From positions 67,326 through 131,325 of the forward strand of contig DASXEH010000018.1 of the NCBI GenBank assembly GCA_036490215.1: DNA of 64,000 bases. Direction: 5' to 3'. The position numbers and the translations under genes were made by a program. The notes below the pieces were generated by a model. The model was given only the letters and a program-made list of their open reading frames with translations, had not been told where the DNA came from and searched no databases. Below, one piece after another: positions 17,781 to 25,563 of this stretch; position 1 is the stretch's first letter; each line of letters begins with the position of its first letter. Origin of the DNA: JASHSH01 sp036490215 (GTDB taxonomy: Bacteria; Pseudomonadota; Alphaproteobacteria; Rhodospirillales; Magnetospirillaceae).

Positions 17781-17854
17781 GGTCTTCGCCTCCCTCCCCG
17801 TAGCCCGCGCAAATCGATGATGGCGTGAGCGATTTAGCTTTTTCGTGTTTACTT

Positions 17855-17893
17855 ACGGTAAGGGGACCCCACGCCTGGGTCAAATTCATAAAC
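17855..17893 (-). promoter_or_regulatory. Promoter of the LivK-like operon with shared 16-base element
   Basis: On the minus strand GTTTATGAATTTGACC (17893 down to 17878) ends in a -35-like TTGACC, with a 17-base spacer and a weak -10 TACCGT (17860-17855). The same 16 bases occur at 21095-21110 before another minus-strand gene, at nearly the same distance from the start codon. The element spans the -35 hexamer and contains a T-N11-A match. Confidence 0.5.
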
Positions 17894-17964
17894 ATCAGTT
17901 GTGATATTAAAGGCGTTCATGTCGCGTCCGAACTTCACGGCACATGATATCCAGAATCCGTCGA

Positions 17965-18411
17965 TCAGAGCCGTGCCGTCTTTTCGCGAAGCATGTCGTC
18001 GAAGGAACGCCCAGCCAATACGCGCATATGGCGCAGCCTGAAGCGCCATTGTCCGTCGCTTTTGACGAGGCAGTCATCGTATTCAGCCATCAGGTACGGG
18101 GCTGAAAGACCCTCGGCCAGATTGAAGACCATCACATAGGCTTTGAGAGTGGCCGTGTTTCCGTCGATCTCAATCAGCACATTGCTGGTCCAATGGCGCC
18201 GCGACCGACCTTCGGGTGGAGCGCTTTGCGCATAGGCCAGTAAAGCGGTCCGGCCTTGCGCACGAATTTGGTCGTTGGTGATTAGGATGCCGTCTTCGGT
18301 GAATAGATTTGCCCAGGTCACAGCGTCCTGGTGATCGATGGCGTGATTGTAACGCGCCACCAACTCGGTGATCGCAATTTTGTCGGCGGGATGAATCTCG
18401 GTCACGTCCAT
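17965..18411 (-). CDS. SnoaL/NTF2-like protein
   Basis: The ATG at 18411 has GGAGG five bases upstream and gives 148 residues; a longer frame up to 18474 would overlap the epimerase gene. The sequence has the cone-fold pattern of SnoaL-like/polyketide cyclase-like proteins: helix ITELVARYNHAIDHQDAVTWANLFTEDG cut into A-helices, then beta strands ending RFRLRHMRVL. Members are small isomerases, dehydratases or ligand-binding proteins. It is the last gene of the 17965-21009 unit, 17 bases after the epimerase gene. No specific reaction can be assigned. Confidence 0.8.
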   Translation of the reverse strand: MDVTEIHPADKIAITELVARYNHAIDHQDAVTWANLFTEDGILITNDQIRAQGRTALLAYAQSAPPEGRSRRHWTSNVLIEIDGNTATLKAYVMVFNLAEGLSAPYLMAEYDDCLVKSDGQWRFRLRHMRVLAGRSFDDMLREKTARL

Positions 18412-18428
18412 GTCCTCCGACAGCGCGT

Positions 18429-19313
18429 TCAATCCTTCAGCCACCGTTCGGGATTGGCGAGTACATCGGTCCACTTAGGCGTCCAACCCAAGGCAAGTGC
18501 CTTAGCGCTGGACAGGCAAATATCGCGTGTGTGATTGCCGATCCCGATGCCGATTGAATTCTTGGCCTCTTCGACCGTTACGCTTGTCGCCGTACCGCCC
18601 CATCCGTAGCCGCGGCTGACCGCTTCGGCCAATTCCTTCCACTTTACCGGCCGGCCCGCAGACGCGTTGTAGATTGAGCCAGCGGGTGCGCGCTCAAGCG
18701 CCAAAACGATTAGATCGGCCAAGTCGTGCGCGTGAACCATGGAAATCAGGTTCGAACCATCGCCGACATAGTGAGCCGCGCCGTCAACGATCCATCCGAG
18801 ACGGAAGGTAATTCGCTGGTCACCGTAGATCTGGGCCGGTTTGACAATGATGGGGTGGACGCCATCCTGGGTCGATCTCAGGACCAGGGGCTCCATTTCT
18901 TTATATCCGCGCCACGCTCCATATTCCGGCGGATCATTGGGCGGATAGGTTTCGTCAACCTCGGTCCGGCCGGTGTCGCCATAGGTATTGGCGCCACTGA
19001 TATAAACGAACCGCTTCCCTGAGCCGGTCAATTGCCGCAGAAGAGTGGGAACGGCCAAGCGATCGGCGGCGATCCAATCTGCGAGAGGCCTAATTTTCAT
19101 CGAATATATGACGGCGTCGCAATGGCGTGCGGCGGCAGCGATCAGATTCTCATCGCGAACATCGCCCGGCAGAACGTCGGCGTCTGCCTCTCGCAGAATG
19201 CGAACATCATCTTCAGTCGGAGCCAAGGCGAGGACGCCATACCCTTTGCGTCTCAAGGCGCGAACGGTTGGCAAGCCGACGATACCACTGCCACCTATGA
19301 CGAAGATCTTCAT
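18429..19313 (-). CDS. NAD-dependent epimerase/dehydratase family protein
   Basis: The 294-residue extended-SDR protein begins with the Rossmann motif GGSGIVGLPT (about 7-16). It keeps an Asp at the end of beta-3 (DVLPGDVRD) and the YISGANTYGDTG region. A clear YxxxK catalytic pair is not obvious: the usual segment reads YGAWRGYKEM, so the active site may be shifted. The C-terminal part (YNASAGRPVKWKELAEAV) is typical of nucleotide-sugar-type epimerases. The start overlaps the preceding stop by four bases, so it is translationally coupled to the maleate isomerase-family gene. Confidence 0.88.
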   Translation of the reverse strand: MKIFVIGGSGIVGLPTVRALRRKGYGVLALAPTEDDVRILREADADVLPGDVRDENLIAAAARHCDAVIYSMKIRPLADWIAADRLAVPTLLRQLTGSGKRFVYISGANTYGDTGRTEVDETYPPNDPPEYGAWRGYKEMEPLVLRSTQDGVHPIIVKPAQIYGDQRITFRLGWIVDGAAHYVGDGSNLISMVHAHDLADLIVLALERAPAGSIYNASAGRPVKWKELAEAVSRGYGWGGTATSVTVEEAKNSIGIGIGNHTRDICLSSAKALALGWTPKWTDVLANPERWLKD

Positions 19314-20083
19314 GTCTTAGCTTGGGCGGTCTGGCGCATGAGTCTGCCAAACCCGGCTACCCTTTCCGCGATCCCCTTCCGTTCGAGCAGGGACCAGACC
19401 ATCGCCTGATTGCTGGTGATGAAGGGCAAACCGAGTTTTTGTTCCAGAACTTCGATTGTGCCGGCCGATTTGATCGCAGTGCAACTGAGCAGACATGCCT
19501 TGGCATCGCTGTGATCTTGTCCAAGCACCCAGTCGACGATTCGCGCCGGTGTCAATTTTGCCATCTCGGTGTTGCTGTCGATGCCGAGGTTGGCGCTTCC
19601 TGTGACGGTCACACCACACCCATTCAGAAATTCGATTTCACGGCGATGGACCGCATCGATATAGGGGGTGAGCAAGCTGACCCGGACAGCGTGGAGGGCT
19701 TTCACGGCAGAGACGATGGCGTCGGCGGTTGCCATCGCCGCTATGCCCGTGGCGGCTTCGATCCGCGCGCAAATTTCAGGCGCCAGATGTGGTGCAAAAG
19801 TCGATACCGCCGTACAATGAAATGCTATGAGGTCTACCTTCGCATCGGCGAGAAGCCGCGAAGCGGCTTCCAACCCATCGATCATTCCCAACAATTCGGA
19901 TTCGGAACTACCGCGCAATGGTAGGCGGGTCACGTGTAGGGATGTACCCAGGGGCAGCATGGCACGCAGTTCGGGCTCAGCGACGGCGTTGCCTGAAGGC
20001 AGAAGAACGCCAACGCGAAATTTTTCGCCGTAGTCGATCCGATCCAACGGTTGGCCCGAGACGCGGCGGTAGTGAATAGTCAT
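19310..20083 (-). CDS. Asp/Glu racemase superfamily protein (maleate isomerase / arylmalonate decarboxylase family)
   Basis: The 257-residue protein has the two Cys positions of this superfamily: C in AFHCTAVS (about 91) and C in LLSCTAIKS (about 195). Conserved surroundings are GVLLPSGNAVAEPE near the N-terminus and PFITSNQAMVW near residue 220. Relatives isomerise maleate to fumarate, or decarboxylate or racemise malonate derivatives, through cysteine chemistry. It is coupled by four-base overlaps to genes on both sides (20080-21009 and 18429-19313). Confidence 0.85.
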   Translation of the reverse strand: MTIHYRRVSGQPLDRIDYGEKFRVGVLLPSGNAVAEPELRAMLPLGTSLHVTRLPLRGSSESELLGMIDGLEAASRLLADAKVDLIAFHCTAVSTFAPHLAPEICARIEAATGIAAMATADAIVSAVKALHAVRVSLLTPYIDAVHRREIEFLNGCGVTVTGSANLGIDSNTEMAKLTPARIVDWVLGQDHSDAKACLLSCTAIKSAGTIEVLEQKLGLPFITSNQAMVWSLLERKGIAERVAGFGRLMRQTAQAKT

Positions 20084-21009
20084 GCAGCAGCCGTTTGCGA
20101 GGTACGAGCAAGATCATCCCATGCAGCCCGCAAATAGTCGCGGTTGATGTAGCCGTCTGCGTTTGCCTTTGATCGCGACGGGATCGCTCGGATCAGGGCA
20201 CTGATATCGATCAGGGCTTGCACCGCCGCCGAACCGGCGTCCCCGTCGCGCGGAAATATCTGATCCTGCACATATTCGTCCCACGCCCGCAGCGCGTAGC
20301 TATGTTCGATCCGGCTCTCCGCAACTGCGATCGTGCTCGCCGCCGACCGATGCGTGTAAAACCATGAATGAGCGCGGACGAATGCGCGCATGAAACGCAC
20401 CATAAGATCACGATTCTGCGTCGCCCACCGCGAATCGACATTCAGCGACGTGAACTGAAAGTCGGGGAAGCGCTCACGCGAATCGCCCAGCGCCGCATAC
20501 CCTTGGTCCATGGCGATGAAGTTGAGCGGAGCCCCCTGTAATCCTGCGTCGATTTCACCGGATTGGAGCATCTTCCATCGCGTTAGGATGGGGCCTACGG
20601 CACGCAAATGGTAGTCCCTCGGATAGTGCAAGCCCTGATCGGCCAGCATTTGCATAACCAGTGAGGAGCTGCCCGCCTCGATCGCTGATACCCCGATGGT
20701 TTTGCCGCGCAATTCCCCGAAGGTCGATATGCCTTTGCGGGCGATGAAGGAGAAGGGAAGCTTATTGACGTTGCCGCCGATGATTTCGAGGGTGCCGCCC
20801 GCTTCGCTATCGAGAATGACATTCTCAGTCACGCCGAAGGCCAGCTGAACGCGGCCATCGCGAAGGCGATCGGTAACCTCGTTGATCCCTTCATAGAGTT
20901 CTAAAGAGATGTCAATTCGCTCGTCTTCGAGAAAGCCGGCGTGCTGGGCGATCCAGATCGGCATGTTGAAGTAATTGCGTGATACGGCCGCGAATTTGAG
21001 CGTATCCAT
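20080..21009 (-). CDS. NMT1/SsuA-like binding-protein-fold protein without signal peptide
   Basis: The 309-residue protein resembles NMT1/THI5/SsuA periplasmic binding proteins (IAQHAGFLEDERIDISLEL at about 20-38, ELRGKTIGVSAIEAGS near 99-114, WKMLQSGEIDAG near 146-157). It begins directly with a cytosolic-looking MDTLKFAAVSRNYF and lacks an export signal, and no cognate permease is next to it. Cytoplasmic members of this fold can be enzymes, for example 4,5-dihydroxyphthalate decarboxylase. It is first in the coupled group with the maleate isomerase-family and epimerase genes, so a decarboxylase or isomerase role is possible. Confidence 0.8.
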   Translation of the reverse strand: MDTLKFAAVSRNYFNMPIWIAQHAGFLEDERIDISLELYEGINEVTDRLRDGRVQLAFGVTENVILDSEAGGTLEIIGGNVNKLPFSFIARKGISTFGELRGKTIGVSAIEAGSSSLVMQMLADQGLHYPRDYHLRAVGPILTRWKMLQSGEIDAGLQGAPLNFIAMDQGYAALGDSRERFPDFQFTSLNVDSRWATQNRDLMVRFMRAFVRAHSWFYTHRSAASTIAVAESRIEHSYALRAWDEYVQDQIFPRDGDAGSAAVQALIDISALIRAIPSRSKANADGYINRDYLRAAWDDLARTSQTAAA

Positions 21010-21072
21010 GACATCACCCTGACGTCCGCACGCGGCTCGATCCGCGCATCTGGCGTCGCTATAGCGTTGCTG

Positions 21073-21110
21073 ATGTTAGGGCAGGCGTGTCTACGGTCAA
21101 ATTCATAAAC
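21073..21110 (-). promoter_or_regulatory. Promoter of the 21009-17965 operon with shared 16-base element
   Basis: On the minus strand GTTTATGAATTTGACC (21110 down to 21095) carries the -35-like TTGACC, with a 16-base spacer and -10-like TAACAT (21078-21073), about 64 bases from the start codon. It is identical over 16 bases to the element at 17878-17893, which suggests one regulator for both units. Confidence 0.5.
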
Positions 21111-21183
21111 GCCATGTGCAGTATGTATAGTATTCACGGGCCGCGTATGCCGCGTGGGCGGCACCGCGAGGCCCGTAGGTGCG

Positions 21184-22680
21184 TCACTTCATCGTCGGAA
21201 TGACGAATTCGGCACCTTCCTTGACGCCAGACGGCCAGCGCGAAGTGATCGTTTTTGTCTTGGAATAGAAACGGATCCCGTCCGCGCCATGGTTATTGAG
21301 GTCGCCGAAGCTCGAGCGCTTCCAACCGCCGAAGGTGTAATACGCCAACGGCACCGGGATAGGCACATTCACGCCCACCATGCCGACATCGACCTTAGCC
21401 GCAAAGTCGCGCGCCGTGTCGCCATCACGCGTGAAGATCGAGACGCCATTTCCATATTCATGTTCGCATGGGAGGCGAAGTGCTTCGTCATAGTCCGCCG
21501 CCCGGACCACGGAGAGGACCGGGCCAAAGATCTCTTCCTTATAGATCCGCATCGAGGGCGTGACGTTATCGAACAGACAGCCGCCGATATAGAAGCCGTT
21601 CTCATAGCCCTGCATCTTGAAATCGCGGCCGTCGACGACCAGTTCGGCTCCCTCTTTCACCCCGAGATCGACGTAACCCTTCACTTTATCCCTGTGGACT
21701 TTGGTGACCAGGGGGCCGAAATCGGCTGCGAGATCGTTGGCGGCGCCGATCTTGAGGTTCCGCACGCGCGGCGCGAGCTTTTCGACCAATGCGTCGGCAG
21801 TCTTCTGTCCAACGGGGACGGCGACTGAAATAGCCATGCAGCGCTCGCCCGCCGAACCGTATCCAGCGCCGACCAGAGCATCTACCGCTTGGTCGAGATC
21901 AGCATCGGGCATGATGATCATATGGTTTTTGGCGCCACCGAAAGCCTGTACGCGTTTTCCTTTCGCCGTGCCGTGCGAATAGACGTATTCCGCAATCGGC
22001 GTGGAGCCGATAAAACCGACAGCCCTGATGAAGGGGTCCTCGAGAATCGAATCGACGGCCTCTTTATCGCCATTGACGATGTTGAGGATTCCCGGCGGTA
22101 AGCCAGCTTCGATCAACAGTTCCGCAAACCGCATCGGCACGCCAGGATTGCGCTCCGAAGGCTTAATGATGCAGGCATTGCCGCAGGCAATCGCTGGCGC
22201 GATCTTCTGTAGCGGGATCATCGCCGGAAAATTGAACGGCGTGATACCGCAAACGACACCCAGCGGCTGGCGCATGGAATACATGTCGATGCCCGGGCCG
22301 GCGCCTTCGGTGAATTCGCCCTTCATGAGGTGCGGAAGTCCGCAGTAGAACTCGACCGCTTCGACGCCGCGTTGAATATCGCCCTTGGCATCGGGGATGG
22401 TTTTCCCATGTTCGCGCGACAAAAGTGCGGCCAGCGCCTCGTTGTCGCGCTGGATGAGCTCAAGAAATTTCATCAGCACGCGGGCGCGGCGCTGGGGGTT
22501 CGTTGTGCCCCATTCCGGCTGAGCCCGCCGCGCCACTTGAACGGCATTGGCGAGTTCGGCGCGTGAGGCGAACGCTACGCGCCCCTGAACCTCCCCCGTG
22601 CTCGGGTTGAAGATCTCGCCAAAACGACCGGAGCTGCCCGGAACCGATTTACCTCCGACGAAGTGTCCGTAGTCGACCAT
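21184..22680 (-). CDS. mmsA: CoA-acylating methylmalonate-semialdehyde dehydrogenase
   Basis: The ATG at 22680 gives 498 residues, the standard length; the open frame runs on to 22749 without family similarity. Diagnostic MMSDH features are FGGAKNH (about 248-253) in place of the ELGGK of ordinary ALDHs, the catalytic Cys in AGERCMAIS at about 281, and TPFNFPAMIP at 147-156. It converts malonate or methylmalonate semialdehyde to acetyl-CoA or propionyl-CoA, as in valine, inositol and beta-alanine catabolism. It is separated from the following minus-strand operon by a 174-base region with its own promoter. It could receive semialdehydes produced by the HIBADH-family enzymes elsewhere in the window. 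Confidence 0.92.
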   Translation of the reverse strand: MVDYGHFVGGKSVPGSSGRFGEIFNPSTGEVQGRVAFASRAELANAVQVARRAQPEWGTTNPQRRARVLMKFLELIQRDNEALAALLSREHGKTIPDAKGDIQRGVEAVEFYCGLPHLMKGEFTEGAGPGIDMYSMRQPLGVVCGITPFNFPAMIPLQKIAPAIACGNACIIKPSERNPGVPMRFAELLIEAGLPPGILNIVNGDKEAVDSILEDPFIRAVGFIGSTPIAEYVYSHGTAKGKRVQAFGGAKNHMIIMPDADLDQAVDALVGAGYGSAGERCMAISVAVPVGQKTADALVEKLAPRVRNLKIGAANDLAADFGPLVTKVHRDKVKGYVDLGVKEGAELVVDGRDFKMQGYENGFYIGGCLFDNVTPSMRIYKEEIFGPVLSVVRAADYDEALRLPCEHEYGNGVSIFTRDGDTARDFAAKVDVGMVGVNVPIPVPLAYYTFGGWKRSSFGDLNNHGADGIRFYSKTKTITSRWPSGVKEGAEFVIPTMK

Positions 22681-22979
22681 GGCGAAGATGACTCCCAAAA
22701 AATTTCGTGTCGATGATAGGCAGGCGAATCCCGCCGCGACAACGATCATTTTTCTCTGCCGCCGCTATTACGCGCGATGAGACGCACAAATCCACATACG
22801 GATGAACTTGTTGAGGCATCGTTGTAACGCTGGAATCTTAGAATCCGCGCGAGATATGAATCAAGCGAACGCGCACAATGAAAAAGATTCAGGAGACGGC
22901 GGCGCGAAGAGTTATGTCGGTGCGGTGACGATAGTGGCGCCTTCGCGCCAGAGGTCCGTTAATTGATCGTGCCGCCTTA
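22681..22979. other. Intergenic region before mmsA, no gene seen
   Basis: This 299-base stretch holds the upstream region of mmsA and the downstream end of the sugar transporter operon. A small GC hairpin (GGCGC/GCGCC near 22936-22949) lies after the ATPase stop without a T tract. No reading frame with family resemblance and no RNA gene was recognised. Confidence 0.4.
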
Positions 22980-24473
22980 CTAGTGCACAGCCGCGAACAT
23001 GATCTTTTCTTCCGTTGCGTCGTCGGGTGAGAACTCCTCGACGATGCGGCCGGTGCGCGACACGAGAATGCGGTCCGATAGATTCAGGATTTCCGGCAGA
23101 TACGACGAGATGACGACGACACCGAGTCCCGAGTCCGCCAGGCCGCGGATGAGTTGGTGGATATCGGCGATCGCGCCGACATCCACGCCACGGGTCGGTT
23201 CATCAAAGATGACGAGTTTGGGTTGTTTGACCAGCGCTGAGGCGATCACGACCTTTTGCTGATTGCCGCCCGACAGTTCGATCACGCGCGCCGAGGCATC
23301 GAGCGTGCGGACGTGTAATGCTTTGGTCCATTCCTCCGCCAGCCCGGTCATTTCCTTGATGCTGACCACGTTGCGCTTCTGGAGGCCGGCGGCCATGAAA
23401 TTGGTATAGAAATTCTCCGAGATCGACATGTGCTCAAAGAAACCTTCGCGTTTTCGGTCCTCGGTGACATAGACGATGCCGTCGCGGACGGCGGGCCGCG
23501 GGATGCGATAGCGTACGCGGCGTTCCTCGAAGGCGATCTCGCCGCCATAGAAAAAATTGCGCTTGAGAGCTCCGGCGACGATTTTGGCGGTTTCGGTGCG
23601 CCCCGATCCGATCAGGCCGAAGATGCCGGTGATCTGTCCTGCATAGACCGAGAAAGAGGTGTTGCGCACCATCTGGCCGAGCGAAAGATTCTGCACGCTC
23701 AGGATGCGGGCTCCCGCACGGCGCGGCTCGCGCTTTTTCGTGTAGAGCTCTTCCGACAGCGCGCGGCCGACCATTGCGCGGATGATCTTGTCGCGGTCGA
23801 AACTGGCAGCGGCATCCGAAACGATCAACTCGCCATCGCGCAGGATGGTGATCCGGTCGGAAATATCGAGCGCTTCCTCGATGGCGTGGCTGATGAAGAT
23901 GATTGAGACGCCACGGCTCTTCAGGCGGCGCACCAGGGAAAAAAAGTGGCCTTTTTCCTCCGGCGTGAGTGTTGCTGTCGGTTCGTCGAAGATGATGACG
24001 CGGGCGTTCTTGCGCACCGCACGGGCGATCTCGACCATCTGCTTTTTGGCGGCGCCAAGTTCAGAGACCGTAGCCCAGGGGTCGACGTCGAAGTTCATCG
24101 ACTGCAGGAACTGCTGCGCGGCGATGTAGAGCTTGCGCAGCCGGTTGAACGGCTTCTCGTCGCCCAGATACAAGTTCTGCGCCACAGTCATGGTGGGGAC
24201 CAGGTTGTTTTCCTGGAATACCATGGCGATGCCCGCTTCCAAAGCGTCGGCTGTGGATGAGAACTGCGTCGGTTTTCCTTCCACCAGCATGGTACCCGCC
24301 GTGGCGCCGGTGACGCCCGCGACGATCTTGGACAGGGTGGATTTGCCGGCACCGTTCTCGCCAAGCAATGCGTGGACTTCGCCGCGCTGCAGGGTCCAGC
24401 TCACATTACGTAGTGCCGGAACGCCGCGATATTCCTTGGTGATGCCTTGCAGTTCGACGAAGGTCTCAGACAT
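22980..24473 (-). CDS. Sugar ABC transporter ATP-binding protein, RbsA type (CUT2)
   Basis: The ATG at 24473 (GGGAG upstream) gives 497 residues with two ABC domains, as in RbsA. The N-terminal domain has Walker A GENGAGKSTLSK and Walker B VIIFDEPTATLTPEE, but the signature is the divergent ELGAAKKQM. The C-terminal domain has a degenerate Walker A (GLIGSGRTETA), the signature LSGGNQQKV and LVIFDEPTRGVDVGA. This asymmetry is usual in the family. It ends the operon 22980-29833, which supplies both permeases and the binding protein, and follows the second propeller gene by 13 bases. Confidence 0.94.
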   Translation of the reverse strand: MSETFVELQGITKEYRGVPALRNVSWTLQRGEVHALLGENGAGKSTLSKIVAGVTGATAGTMLVEGKPTQFSSTADALEAGIAMVFQENNLVPTMTVAQNLYLGDEKPFNRLRKLYIAAQQFLQSMNFDVDPWATVSELGAAKKQMVEIARAVRKNARVIIFDEPTATLTPEEKGHFFSLVRRLKSRGVSIIFISHAIEEALDISDRITILRDGELIVSDAAASFDRDKIIRAMVGRALSEELYTKKREPRRAGARILSVQNLSLGQMVRNTSFSVYAGQITGIFGLIGSGRTETAKIVAGALKRNFFYGGEIAFEERRVRYRIPRPAVRDGIVYVTEDRKREGFFEHMSISENFYTNFMAAGLQKRNVVSIKEMTGLAEEWTKALHVRTLDASARVIELSGGNQQKVVIASALVKQPKLVIFDEPTRGVDVGAIADIHQLIRGLADSGLGVVVISSYLPEILNLSDRILVSRTGRIVEEFSPDDATEEKIMFAAVH

Positions 24474-24486
24474 TGGCGCCGCTCCC

Positions 24487-25560
24487 TCAGCTCTGCCGGG
24501 GAAGTGCCAGAACGGCGTCTCCCCCTTTCGATGTGGCGAGGATCGCGCCGTCAAATTCGATGCCGCTGGTGATGCCATGATGCCGGCCGCCAGCCCGGCT
24601 GTGCAGGCTGCGCAATGGTTTGAACGCGGCATCCAACTCCACCAGCAGCCCATAGGACCGCGTGGGGGACCATGGCTTGAGCACGCCCAAATGGCGTATC
24701 GCACCGCCTTGCAACGGCTCCAGATGATTGCGGCCGCTGATCAGTGCCGGCGCCATCCAGTATTCGGCATCGATGTTCGCCATCATGCCTAGGCAGAACT
24801 TCCGCTCGCGCAGGACGAACTCCACCATTTGCGATCGTGGCGCGAAGGCACTGAGCCAGTAGCCATCGCCTGATCGGGCCAGCCGGGCCGGATAGCCAGG
24901 CAGGTCGGCCAGCAGCTCCTTGACCTTGCCGCCGACGATTTCGACCACGCGGTGCTTCCAGCTTTCCGTCACCACGATTCGTCCTGGCCCGGCGATTTGC
25001 AGCCCGTAAGGAAAGGCGAGCCGGTCGGCGAGACGTGTGGCGGCGCCGCTCGCGAGATCGATCGACCAAACCGAGCCCGTCTCATTCCGCTCCATCAGGT
25101 CTGCTTTCCAGCGCGAGGCTGGGTTGGTGAGCGACCCAAGGCACAAGATCAGGGTGTTCTCGCCGGCGAAGGCGCAGGCTGTCGGGCAAACGAGCGGACG
25201 GTCGGCGACCTTGTCGATCCTGAGCCCGTCATGCTTTCCACCCTTCAGGAGGACGGTGCCATCATCGATGCCGATCGCAATGCCGCCACGCCCCTCGGCA
25301 CCGATGCAAGTGATCGCGGCGGCGAAGGATGCGATGCTTTGCGCCGACCACTTCTCGCCCATCCGCTCAAGGCTCATCAGCGTGTTGCCCGTTGAGAAGA
25401 GCACCCGCGATCCATCCGGCGTGAGGTTATCGGGCTGCGCCGCAACGGTCGCGATGGAAGCGGTCTCCAACAGATCGTTGGGCTTCAGCGCACCGTCCAT
25501 CGGGGGGACGGTGACAGCGTAGACGCCCGAGCCGCGGAGCCAGTCGTAGAATTTTATCAT
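24487..25560 (-). CDS. Strictosidine synthase/SMP-30-like beta-propeller protein (putative lactonase)
   Basis: The 357-residue protein has the repeating propeller pattern of this family: DNLTPDGSRVLFSTG, CPTACAFAGENTL, FPYGLQIAGPGRIVVTESW, LPGYPARLARSGDGYWLSAF. The stretch ADLPGYPARLARSGDGYWLS is a hallmark of strictosidine synthase-like lactonases, which use a bound metal ion. There is no signal peptide, so it should act in the cytoplasm. It sits three bases after a permease gene that carries a second propeller of the same family at its C-terminus, so the two may act on the same imported sugar or lactone. Confidence 0.85.
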   Translation of the reverse strand: MIKFYDWLRGSGVYAVTVPPMDGALKPNDLLETASIATVAAQPDNLTPDGSRVLFSTGNTLMSLERMGEKWSAQSIASFAAAITCIGAEGRGGIAIGIDDGTVLLKGGKHDGLRIDKVADRPLVCPTACAFAGENTLILCLGSLTNPASRWKADLMERNETGSVWSIDLASGAATRLADRLAFPYGLQIAGPGRIVVTESWKHRVVEIVGGKVKELLADLPGYPARLARSGDGYWLSAFAPRSQMVEFVLRERKFCLGMMANIDAEYWMAPALISGRNHLEPLQGGAIRHLGVLKPWSPTRSYGLLVELDAAFKPLRSLHSRAGGRHHGITSGIEFDGAILATSKGGDAVLALPRQS

Positions 25561-25563
25561 CGC

